The notes under the pieces are model-generated. The model was not told the DNA's origin and ran no database searches. It saw only the letters and a list, made by a program, of their open reading frames with translations. A DNA stretch of 64,000 bases from Cyrtodaria siliqua (Eukaryota > Mollusca > Bivalvia > Adapedonta > Hiatellidae): the NCBI GenBank assembly GCA_037043455.1, contig JAWPHD010010219.1, forward strand, positions 1 through 64,000, written 5' to 3'. Below are positions 34,260 to 43,299 of the stretch, one piece after another (within the stretch, counting starts at the first letter, position 1; the number at the start of each line of letters is the position of its first letter). The position numbers and the translations under genes are program-made.

Positions 34260-34686
34260 AGTGCTTGTTTTTAACCGCTAGGGATAGTTACCATTCCATT
34301 TCCGAATAGTTAACCGATTCCAGTACTTACCAGACCTCTTAGTGCTCCTGTTGCTAAAGGTCCTAATACCTTTGGAGCGAATCTAGCAACTGTCGGTAAT
34401 ATTGTTTTAGTCAACAAACCGGCTAATGCTCCCAAAAAGCCTCCATTCTTGGACTGAGATCTCATTTGTGATTTTGATATATTCACATCCAATCAATATC
34501 CATTGGATTTAGCTTTGTTAATATTGTTAATCTGAGTAGCTGTCAACAACAACAAAGGAAAATCACAAGTTAGTTGATTATTCTTCCGCCTAAGAGTTAA
34601 TTCACTTTTGTTTTCATATGCTTTTGCCAGACTTCATTTCTGACCATCTGTTAAATCTATCGAATACTTTACGTAAGTCATATATA
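34260..34686 (-). pseudogene. Polinton pX/pVI-like small core protein, disrupted
   Basis: From 34686 down, the minus strand reads a peptide with YSIDLTDGQK, a stop, then NKSELTLR and LTATQINNINKAK. A shifted frame (34310-34492) continues with NISKSQMR and a Gly/Ala-rich hydrophobic segment, GGFLGALAGLLTK. This order is typical of the small basic, membrane-active virion proteins of Polintons. One stop and at least one frameshift break it. Confidence 0.6.
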
Positions 34687-34689
34687 TTA

Positions 34690-36460
34690 TAAGTTAGATT
34701 AAACTATTAAAATTACCCACAATGAGTAAAGTTCCAGTGTTTTTATCATTTTGTTTGTAAGAATAATTAATAACATCTCTGAATATTCTTATAATATCAT
34801 CATGGCTGTATTCAGTTTCTGGATAATAAAATCCATTTCCAACTTCCAGCCTGGCTGATTCTAAATAGCAATTAGTATTATTTGTATTTACATGAAAAGT
34901 ATCTTTTAACACCAGCTGTTATTCTAAATACAGATTCGGTTGCTTGAGAACTTCCACTTTCTTGTATCATCTCACGGAGGTAAGAACTATAAAAAGATCG
35001 GACAGGAAAAGTAGCATTCAAGGAGGACAGTCAACCACAAAACACAGATGCAAACAGACAAACAAGAAGGCAAAAGTCATAATAAAAGCAAACGACATCA
35101 CAAACACAAAAGGGTTGACAATAAGGCTACCGCCTTGGAACGGTCAGTGGTAAAGTAGGCCACTGGGGGTTTAAACCGGTTCTAGGGTGCATCAAACCTC
35201 ACACTTACCCTACTTCATACCATTAAAACAGGACAGTGTAAATAAAGAAATCCCCCACCCACCACATGATCTAATCTCTAACCAACAAGGCAGCATCAAT
35301 AGCAATATACGTAAAACACAAACATGCTCGTGTAAATATAATACAAAAAAAACAACAGTCTAGAAAGCCACAATGAAGGTACTCAGTGACTTGGCAGAAG
35401 CCAGAGCAACAAGAGAATAACCATTAAGGGCACGACAAGAAAGATCATAGACAAACATCAAAGGCCACCGTCCCAATGGGCTTTAGGTAGGCGTCATCAT
35501 AGGGTCCACAGCCTGTCCGGTCATCGTACAATTAAAGAGGAAAGCATAGTGGCGAACTGCAAAAGGGTCCACCACCAAGCATGCAGTACGTTGCAAAATG
35601 ATAGGGTCATAACCTCTTTTGATAAACGTTTTAACAAGTTTAACAAAGACAGTATGAAAGTGATAGTGACCAAGAATCTTACGAAGTTTATAAATCACAT
35701 CACCATAGAAGTCAGGTTGTGATAGTCAAGTCCACTTTATTGATGTCATGTGATTTGACATAAAATAAGCTAAACCATCCGAGTTAAATATCATTTTAGG
35801 TATCCACAAAACTAATTTATTAATAATTACTCGACCATCATCACCATCAGCTTTGAAAATTAACACATCATCAGCCGCCAGTTGCAAGTTAATCTGAATT
35901 TGACCTGGGGGCAGCATGTTTGTTTCCAAACCCTCAAAAAAGGAATATTTGTTTAATGGAATTATAGAGTCAACTTTTTTATTAGTTATGATTAAAGCAT
36001 GACGAGCAGTAAATCCTAAATTTTAACTAGCGTGATTATAATCCGTTTCCGCTGAATCTGTATTGTCTAAATAAAAGTATTCATTTGTTCCGGTTGTCTT
36101 TGCATAATCGTCAGAAATTTCAAGCAAGCTTTTGACTTTAACAAATCTGTGAAGATTATTTCCATCGTAAACTGTTTTTCCATTTTGCTTTACTTGCATT
36201 TATTTGATCGATCAATGAAGCTGCATCGTTAATTAGAGCAATTTTGTTAGCGTCTGCGAAAGCGGCTCCATCAGCAAGTTTGTTTACTTGAAAACCGATT
36301 TCAAAATATGCATTATACCAATCAAAGTAAGAACTTCTGTCATTTATTGTAAATTGGTAGCCACTTTTCATTTGCTTGGTATTATTTCCTGGTTGTGTTA
36401 TAGGAGTATCTAACTGAATAGGTACATGTTCATATCTAGTATTATATTTATCACTTCGAA
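34690..36460 (-). pseudogene. Polinton major capsid protein (double jelly roll), split
   Basis: Fragments in order on the minus strand are: 36156-36371 (N-terminal region with YQFTINDRSSYFDWYNAYFE), 35726-35929 (LPPGQIQINLQLAADD, then VLWIPKM) and, beyond the LINE insertion, 34694-34985 (FRITAGVKDTFHV, then YYPETEYS and GTLLIVGNF). They fit the major capsid protein of Polintons, which forms the pseudo-hexameric capsomer. The gene is cut by a 738-bp LINE fragment (34989-35726) and by additional frameshifts. The N-terminal limit is not defined. Confidence 0.7.
34989..35726 (-). mobile_element. 5'-truncated LINE inserted in the Polinton capsid gene
   Basis: This is the inverted counterpart of 10216-12045 without the MITE. 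It covers the C-terminal ORF end (KLRKILGHYHFH, CLVVDPFAVRHYAF), the 3' UTR including TTCCAAGGCGGTAGCCTTAT, and the end CCGATCTTTTTATAG. On both sides capsid-gene reading resumes. The ORF end remains open for 71 codons (35483-35698). A target duplication was not resolved. Confidence 0.85.
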
Positions 36461-36489
36461 AAATCTATGTATACTAGTAATTAGATTAA

Positions 36490-36834
36490 ATTAATCGTTT
36501 AATTCTCGCATGAATTCCTCTTCCGGATAGTAATCTGTTAATTTTGCATTTACATCTTCAATTATATTATCAGCCACAACATCTGTGGTTCTTTTAAAAT
36601 CATCTCACCTTTTGGTTTAGGTTTAATAACCGAAACTAATTTATCAGCAGCCATTTTACCTACTTCATCTCCAAGTTTTTTAGAACCACTCTCTATGATT
36701 TGTTTTCCAGCAGTTTCTAATACTTTCTTGCCTGTCGTTTTTACAGACTCACTAAATATTTTCGAGCCAACTTTTGAAAAAATTTCAGTATAGGTTCCCG
36801 TACTAGTATCATAAACTTTTTTTAATCGCGTCAT
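36490..36834 (-). pseudogene. Polinton small virion-associated protein, unknown
   Basis: A frame of about 80 residues starts at ATG 36834 (MTRLKKVYDTSTGTY). It has a Gly/Lys/Val-rich amphipathic stretch (KVGSKIFSESVKTTGKKV) and ends, after a frame shift near 36580, in an acidic tail with DYYPEEEFMRELND. It lies between the major capsid and penton genes. It is not recognised beyond its position; a minor virion or core protein is an inference. Confidence 0.45.
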
Positions 36835-36868
36835 GTAACATATGTTAGATAAAACGTAAGTTACTGAA

Positions 36869-38397
36869 CTACATTAATTCTTTCAAAACAATTCGAAATG
36901 ATGTTTGAACTCCGGTTATGTAAATATTAATACTGTTAATGATCGTTTTGTTTACTTCACAGAACCCGACTCTTATCGGTTCATCTTTAAAAAGGATATG
37001 ACCTCGTAAGGTCGGCTGTACTTATTTCATAAATAACTTCCCCATAGGATGCATCATCAATAGAATTACTTATCAAATCACAGTGGATATATAAAGTATC
37101 GATAGATTTTGTTATGTTTGGTACTACTGTCCCAAATTTGGTTTCTCTAATAATAACTGGATGAATTTTTACAAGAATTTAGAGCCAGAGTTGATACGAA
37201 TCAGGTACTTATGTTGTATAAGGTAGTTAAAGAAAACTTAGCATTTGAATCTTACTTGGATATTATTATCTCTAGGAGCTTACGAACATCTCTATCAAAA
37301 TTACGCTTATCGGCACATCATTTACGCATTCATTCTGGTCGATTCGGCAGAGAAAGAATTGAAAGAAATAATCGTGTATGTCAGCTTTGTGTTACAAATG
37401 AAGTAGAAGACGAGTATCATTTTGTGTTTATAAGTTCCTTGTATTCAGATGTAAGAACAGTGTATTTAAAGCGTTTCTATAGACATAGATCTAGTATGTA
37501 TAAATTTACGCTTCTCCTTCAAAGTAATAACAAATCAGAAATACTTATGCTAAGCCAATTTATCAATAAAGCATTTTTGCTTCGTATAAATCGTATAAAC
37601 AATAATAATACTTAATAGCGACCTAACTTATTTACTAAGAAAATTAGATTTTCTGGGCGGAGGGTTATTCCCTACTGTATATTGTGATTAGTGTCAGTTC
37701 CACTAAGACTGAAATTGCTAATAGGAGTGCATCCAATATTTATTATACCTCTGAATTTGTATTTATTTGTATTTATTTGATTCAATTTATTTTGAATGTA
37801 TTGTCATACACCATAACTATTTACGTGTAGATTGAATGTATGTATATGCTTTTGTGTATCACGAAACACTGTAAAGTTTAAGACGAAAAACTGTAAAGTT
37901 TAAGTGAATAAAGAATATGTTCTGTTCTGTTCTTTTCTAATAACCGCATCTTTGTCAAACCTAATCAAGGTGTAAAAGTTCGATTCTCTCAAATCAAGCA
38001 TGAAATTATTATGAATGATAACTAAACATTTGAAGCTTGATAAATCAAATTCAATTCTTATTGGGACATGCGAGTCATCAGGTAAATCACCATTTACAGT
38101 CAATGTTTCTTTTATATAATTATCAATATCAGCATAACTGTAATTTCCATTTGTAAAAAAAATTGCTTTTGGATCTTTGTCTTTTCCACTGTGATACCTT
38201 ATCACTTGGTTATTAAAATCCTCGCTAATATTATACCATGAGTAAGTCATAGAATTAATCTTAGCAAGCCCAATACCATACTGTTTGTTCTTATCTAACA
38301 TCAATGGTCTATCAAATACGGTTGTAAAATTACTCGGTGTATTTGAACTAATAATTAATGCAGCTCTTTCTGATGATAATACAATTTTTTGTTCCAT
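36869..38397 (-). pseudogene. Polinton penton-like minor capsid protein, interrupted
   Basis: Starting at ATG 38397 the frame encodes about 155 residues of a single-jelly-roll penton-type protein (LSSERAALIIS, KNKQYGIGLAKINSMTYSWY). It is then cut by the LINE fragment at 37158-37935. It resumes at 37157 with ETKFGTVVPN and TLYIHCDLISNS, passes one frameshift near 36995, and ends at 36869. A few bases (CTAATAA) are shared by both junctions. Penton proteins occupy the capsid vertices. Confidence 0.7.
37158..37935 (+). mobile_element. 5'-truncated LINE inserted in the Polinton penton gene
   Basis: The frame 37211-37615 encodes a LINE ORF2 C-terminus with RLSAHHLRIHSGRFG and CQLCVTNEVEDEYHF, closely matching 16105-16932. 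A 300-bp 3' UTR and a GTGAATAAAG plus (TTCTG)n tail follow. The junctions repeat CTAATAA(TAA)C (37147-37157 and 37937-37944), the likely target duplication with one TAA slippage. Orientation is opposite to the penton gene. Confidence 0.85.
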
Positions 38398-38418
38398 TAT
38401 ACATATTAGTAGATGAAA

Positions 38419-39770
38419 TTAATCACCGATGTAAAACAGCTTAAAGCTCGATTTTTCAAAATTAAAAACTTGAGTAGTGTTACCTATGTCGAATAGAGTG
38501 ATGGTCCAATATTTAGATTTAGGAAGATATGCTTCAAATGTTCCTTTGAATATTCGTTGACCGTTTTCTATTTTTGCTTCAACGCCCGTTTCAGACACAC
38601 TAAAAGACTCCACACCGCGATTATTTGTATTTGCAACAGTATATGCAAGGTCTGCTTCAACTACATAGCGCCCGGTTTTTACAATTATTAAGCCGCCGGA
38701 ACGTCCGCCACCACCGGAAGATTCTCTAGTATATTTTCCAGTTTTACAAATGGATTGGTTACAGGAGTAAATGCGCTGAGAAACCATCCACGATGAGTTC
38801 TTTTAAGTGGATTTCGCGTTGGGTATGATGTATAACCATAGTCATCTTTCATGATGCTTACATCATCTATTGTATATTCTAGAATTAGAATCCGGCTTAA
38901 ATATTCTACTTTTGCTTTCAACTCGTCAATTATACCAAGAATTGCTGTGTGACGACTATCAGACTTTTGATTAAACTGTTTCAATAAAACTATTTCACCG
39001 TCAAAAGCTTTGCTCCTATCATCCTGGGCAGCTTTCAATTGCTTTGAAACATCGTCAATAGCAGTCAAGAGTTCATTTATGTCAACCATTTTCTAATTTA
39101 TTTTTGCATAATCATGTCCTAATGCACCTTTGAGAAGAGTAATTTCATTATTTATCAAAAGCTTTGTTTTTTTTAATCCTGGGCAGCTTTATCAACCATT
39201 TTGCTCAAAGCAGTCTCCAGCGACTTACCGTCAACCATTTTCTTTTTGATGTCTTCAAACTCTTAGTTGATATTGCCAACATTAGTGTATATCTGTTCGT
39301 TTGATATTTTAATTTGAGTTAAAAGTAGTTCTCATTTTTGTTGTAGCATCAGCAATAGCGGCTTCAAGGTCATTGTTATCAACCATTTGTTTATTGATTT
39401 CTTTATTTCGCTCGTTAATACTGTCAACACCAACTTGTATTTTCTCGCCTAACTGTTTATAGAGCTCGCTATCATCTTCCAATCCATCTTCTTTCTTTTC
39501 TAACTCTTTTAAAGCATCACCCAGAAGTTTTATTTTATCTTTCAAACCGTTTTGAATTTCTATCATTTTTTCACGGTTTATTTGTAATTGCTTTTGTATC
39601 AGACTTATATTGTCACCAACACCTGTTGAATTTTTTTTCATTATGTCTGGAATTTTATCAATACTATAATCACGTATGATTTTCGTTATTCTTCTTTGAG
39701 TAAATTGCCGTGTTGCTACCTCGTCTGCTTTTTCTGGATTACCAACATTAGTAATTCTATTTTTATCCAT
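38419..39770 (-). pseudogene. Polinton fibre-like coiled-coil protein, frameshifted
   Basis: Three frames in series (39309-39770, 38688-39089, 38419-38787) form one probable gene. The N-terminus from ATG 39770 contains NRITNVGNPEKADEVATRQF, the pattern that precedes the shaft in many phage tail-fibre proteins. A long heptad region rich in Lys/Glu/Ile follows, with a repeated MVDxxxLExA(I/L) motif (near 39080, 39210 and 39390). A Gly-rich hinge (SSGGGGRSGG) leads to a beta-rich C-terminus ending FKLFYIGD. This is the architecture of a trimeric spike or fibre. A stop-rich gap lies at 39090-39308 and a frame change at 38688-38787. Confidence 0.55.
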
Positions 39771-39797
39771 GTTTAGATCACTTCTCAGAATATTTTC

Positions 39798-39923
39798 CTA
39801 ATTTTTACCCTTGTGAAGATAATTAACCAGGTGTTTATGTTTCGCATACTCAGTAAGCACAATACCAAAATGTGTAATATTAACACCACCTGAACTAGTT
39901 CCAAGATCATTAAAAAGTCCCAT
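39798..39923 (-). CDS. Polinton short ORF, 41 residues
   Basis: The frame opens at ATG 39923 (MGLFNDLGTSSGG) and stops at 39798-39800, between the ATPase and fibre genes. The leader plus His-rich end (EYAKHKHLVNYLHKG) is not recognised. Its placement in the virion-gene block, with little room between neighbours, is the only support. Confidence 0.4.
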   Translation of the reverse strand: MGLFNDLGTSSGGVNITHFGIVLTEYAKHKHLVNYLHKGKN

Positions 39924-39936
39924 TAATATGATTAGA

Positions 39937-40380
39937 TTAAATTGTACCGTTAAAGTTTCTTTTGATCAACTTCCTCGGACGATCGAGATAAAGAATATCG
40001 TACTGTTTGTCAGTTGCTTTTTTGTACTGCTCTTTGCTAACACCCTGTTCGTTGGAAAGCATACTCAGCTCACGATTAACTTGAGTCGCGAAGAAAATAT
40101 AATGAGAACAGTTCAAACGAATGTCTTTGTGAGTTTTGTAATACGATTGTGACAAGTAAATCACGCAACAATTCTTATACCTGCCTTGGATGAAATAATC
40201 GACAATATCATTTTGGTTACGCTCGCAAACATAATCATCAAAAATGGCTATCCTTTGAGTATCAGAGTTCAAATCATTCACAGGGATAACTTGATCATTT
40301 GAACATTCCAGTATATCTTCAACCGGCATTTTATTCTTTTTTGCTATCTTTTCAAGTTTTTGCGACAAGACCTGGTACTT
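39937..40380 (-). pseudogene. Polinton packaging ATPase (FtsK/HerA type), N-truncated
   Basis: The frame 39937-40368 holds the Walker B region RIAIFDDYV at about 39-47 followed by VIYLSQSYYKTHKDIR, the sensor segment of the A32/FtsK-HerA packaging ATPases. The Walker A P-loop, which should lie upstream on the minus strand, is missing. The sequence beyond 40385 instead belongs to the oppositely oriented polymerase, so about half of the gene has been deleted. The protein would package DNA into capsids. Confidence 0.75.
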
Positions 40381-40399
40381 TGACTATTCAAAATTTTTA

Positions 40400-41528
40400 G
40401 CAAAAAATGGTTCTGTAAAATATGCTTGCAGTGCTTTACATTTTAAAAAAATCTTTGAAAAACATAAACCTAATTGTCTTTCTCTGAATGGCAAGCAAGC
40501 AATAAAAACTATTCTTTAAAAACTATGATAGGCAATTAATGGTTCCATTTGTTATATATGCCGACTTTGAAGCAATAACGGAAAAAATCTCTTCAGCTAC
40601 GAATAATCCAAAAAACTCGTCTACAGATGCATATCAGCAACATACTGATTGTAGTTATGGGTACAAGGTTGTCTGCTGCTATGATGACAAATATTCCAAA
40701 CCGGTTGTAACATACAGAGGACCAAATGCTGTTTAGAAGTTTTTAGAACAAATGATAGAGGAAGAAAAATATTGTAAAAGAATTGCGAATACATGTTTTA
40801 AAAAAGAATTGACAATGACAGTGGCAGAAGAAGAAAAAATTAGGGCGGCTGGGAAATGTCATATTTGTAAGACGATGGAAAACTTGAGAAAGAGAGTTAA
40901 TGTTAAGCTGACGCATGACGAGGAAGTTCTTTTGAATATGCGGCAAGACCATCGTTTAATTCTTGTAAGATGTTTAGCGAAAACTTGTTTGCTATAAACA
41001 GAATGAAAGAAAGACTTGTCTTAAATCGCCCTTGTTATGTTGGTATGTGTATTCTTGACTTATCAAAATACTTGATGTATGATTTCCACTACAATTATGC
41101 CAAAACAAATACAATGAAAAAGTCAAATTATTGTTTACTGACACTGATTCTCTGTGTTATGAAATTAGGACAGAAAATGCGTATGTTGATCTTTACAAGA
41201 CAAAGAACTTTTTGATAATAGCGATTATGATCCAAAAAGTGAGTTTTACTTCAACGATAACAAAAAGGTTATTGGTAAAATGAAAGATGAAGCCTGTGGT
41301 GCGGCGATCGTAGAGTTTGTTGGATTGAGGAGCAAGTCATACTCATACATTTTAGCTGATAATACTGAAACAAAGAAATGCAAAACAGAAGCTTATTATA
41401 AAATAAAAGTTATTAGATCTAACAAACACAAGCTGGGCAGCTATGAAATTAATAAAAAAAGTTTGTCCGCATATGATGACAAAAGGTACATATTAGACAA
41501 TTGCTGGGATACATTAGCATATAAATAA
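40400..41528 (+). pseudogene. Polinton protein-primed type-B DNA polymerase, internally deleted
   Basis: Pieces in several frames: a Cys/His finger (CKICLQCF and HKPNC) near 40405-40480; the exonuclease I motif region VPFVIYADFEAI at 40542-40577; a CHICK finger near 40857; then, after a missing central block, the palm region with the polymerase motif C codons for TDTDS at about 41138-41152; and a C-terminal part, 41280-41528. About 375 codons remain of a protein normally over 1,000 residues, and several frameshifts are present. The element cannot replicate itself. Confidence 0.8.
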
Positions 41529-41556
41529 TAATTAAATATAATATAATACTTTATAT

Positions 41557-41676
41557 ATGGAACAAACATTTGTAGAAGAGATATGTGAAAAACTTGAGAA
41601 GTTGAAAGGCAAATATAGGAAAGCATTGTTGGCATGCAAACAGGGCCGGGTGGAATATGATGTGATATTGTGCTGA
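41557..41676 (+). CDS. Short ORF downstream of Polinton polymerase
   Basis: A 39-residue frame starts at ATG 41557 (MEQTFVEEICEKLEKLKGKY) and ends at TGA 41674-41676. It is predicted to be helical. A related helical segment in another frame follows to about 41770. No family recognised; it could be the remnant of a small Polinton gene. Confidence 0.3.
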   Translation: MEQTFVEEICEKLEKLKGKYRKALLACKQGRVEYDVILC

Positions 41677-41911
41677 TTTTCCAGACACTAAAAAAAAGCG
41701 ATTACAATTAGAAATTAATTATTATCTAGAAAAACTTGATCATACCAATAGAAAGCTTCTTTAAAATGCAAAGTATGCGAATGCAGATAAATAAAATATT
41801 CCATAGGAAAATTTAATATGCATAGTGATGATGAAGATGATTGTCCTGTTCCTTCTGATTTTGTTTAACAGTTGAGAAACTTAATGTTGAAGTTATTTTA
41901 ATTACTTGCTA

Positions 41912-42075
41912 AACTTCAGGTGCATCTCTACATTTCATTTCGGTAGAGGCATACAAAACGGGGTTCTAGTAATGTTCTTTCCCAGGACATGCTAGCAAGA
42001 GGACTTACCAAACTTCAGATGTGTCTCTACATATTTTTCGGTAGAGCTATTTCAAAATGGGGTTCTGGTAATGTT
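41912..42075. repeat. Two-copy tandem repeat inside the Polinton
   Basis: AAACTTCAG(G/A)TG followed by TCTCTACAT and GG(T/G)TCTGGTAATGTT-type endings occur at 41912-41978 and 42009-42075, about 97 bp apart. Non-coding. Confidence 0.7.
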
Positions 42076-42084
42076 TGTGGAGTT

Positions 42085-42573
42085 GCATGTTAAAAGCTGA
42101 TCAAGAAATATTCAGAATTGAAAAAGTAGTACGACGTGATTACAAAAAGAAACAAGCATTGATTAAATGGAAAGGTTACAATGAGGATTTCAATAGTTGG
42201 GTACCGTTTAAGGACATTCAAGATATAAAAGTGCGTTAAAGAGGTTTGGGTCGTGTGATTTGAAAAGTTGCACCCTTCCAAAAAAAGTAGCAAGTATACA
42301 AACTGGGGTTCCGACTTTGTTCAACAGCCGATACTAAAATCATCTGCGGTGTTGGGCTTGAAAGATATTGATTACCCGATTTGCAGTTGTTTTATTTGGG
42401 GTTGATTAAAAAAGTATCAATTATGTATAAGTAGTTTAGAAACTGGGGGTATCAGCGGGGTTTTCATTGAGGGGGTTGTAATGAGTTTTAAATGTGTTGG
42501 TTGGCTTGCCGGCCAACAAATTTACTGACTCATTGCATAAAACTCCCCTTTTACTCCCAGTTTTTATACTACT
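42085..42573 (-). repeat. Polinton right terminal inverted repeat with orphan chromodomain
   Basis: Inverted copy of 31780-32283. Because the left arm includes the 3' end of the integrase gene, this arm carries an orphan stretch on the plus strand encoding the same chromodomain tail (KVVRRDYKKKQALIKWKGY, then WVPF) and its stop codon at 42237-42239. The two arms differ by a handful of substitutions, for example ALVKW versus ALIKW. Confidence 0.9.
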
Positions 42574-42664
42574 GATTATTACTATTATATTTTTTGAATG
42601 TACTTTTTTCCGGCAGGAAAGAAAACGATTGCTCCCTACTGCACTTGTTAGAACCATAATACTC

Positions 42665-43040
42665 AGAATATGAATATTCTCTTCAATTCGAAGACATACA
42701 TATTGAAATGAAACTGGTTAAATTTTGTAAAATAATTCTATCTGTTTGTCAATAAATATTACCCTTTATATTAATTCCACTATAATGACTATTGTTGTTT
42801 TTCCCACATTAGCTCAGATTTTGCAATTGCAACTGCCTAAAAATTGAATATGAAACATTTTTATTATGTTTTCTCTCCATAACTACCTTTCTTCATAGAA
42901 TGTTATTTCCATAACATTTATTTTTATCATAAAATTATGTCAATTATGTTATATATGTTCATTTCATTATATTGTTTTGTTGCTATTATGTTGTATTCAC
43001 ATACCCTGGGTAGGGGTCTTGAATTAAATAAATTTGAAAC
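42665..43040 (+). mobile_element. LINE 3' fragment
   Basis: A short stretch at 42690-42755 translates to MKLVKFCKIILSVC, matching the KFCKIILGVK segment of the LINE at 16105. The following A+T-rich sequence ends in GGGTCTTGAATTAAATAAA, a plausible LINE 3' end. No intact frame remains. Confidence 0.5.
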
Positions 43041-43122
43041 ATGAAACTAAACTATTCAGGATTGTCGTGTGCCCATTTCATTTATTTTTACAAACCAAAA
43101 AACAATGTATACACATTATTAG

Positions 43123-43280
43123 TCGAATGTCGCCGAGGACACCGAATGAAGCGCCGCCTGGATGAGTTCGGGGAGATGATCATGTTGACAACTGATAGGA
43201 ACCCCATGGACTTCAACGGTTATTGCAACTGGTGTGGCTACGGCGGGAAGGGCGAAACAGTCGATGCACTTGATGGGTGT
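43123..43280 (+). CDS. Secreted phospholipase A2 exon (calcium-binding loop)
   Basis: An acceptor-like ACACATTATTAG ends at 43122 and a GT/GTAACC donor starts at 43281. The 158-bp exon (start phase 1, end phase 0) encodes RRLDEFGEMI followed by DFNGYCNWCGYGGKGETVDA and LDGC. This is the conserved calcium-binding loop (Y-x-C-G-x-G-G-x-G, D-x-L-D-x-C) of secreted PLA2; the catalytic HD pair would be encoded by the next exon. G+C content and codon use contrast with the surrounding repeats, which supports a host exon. The enzyme would hydrolyse the sn-2 ester of phospholipids. Adjacent exons were not found: a Polinton and a LINE fragment lie upstream, tandem arrays downstream. It could be an exon of a long-intron gene or a pseudogene fragment. 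Confidence 0.7.
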
Positions 43281-43299
43281 GTAACCTATTGCTCTTATT

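Larger units (their letters stand above)
31774..42579. mobile_element. Polinton/Maverick element, 10,794 bp, with GATTAT target duplication
   Basis: The element is 31780-42573. Both sides carry the 6-bp duplication GATTAT (31774-31779 and 42574-42579). The ends read AGTAGTATA and TATACTACT, fitting the AG...CT termini and 6-bp duplications known for Polintons. Terminal inverted repeats of about 490-500 bp follow. Most genes are on the minus strand (integrase, PLA2-like, protease, small hydrophobic proteins, major capsid, small protein, penton, fibre, ATPase); DNA polymerase B lies on the plus strand at the right. Most genes carry frameshifts, stops or deletions, and two LINE fragments are inserted (34989-35726 and 37158-37935). 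Intact members of this class usually exceed 15 kb, so the copy is internally deleted and dead. Confidence 0.92.
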
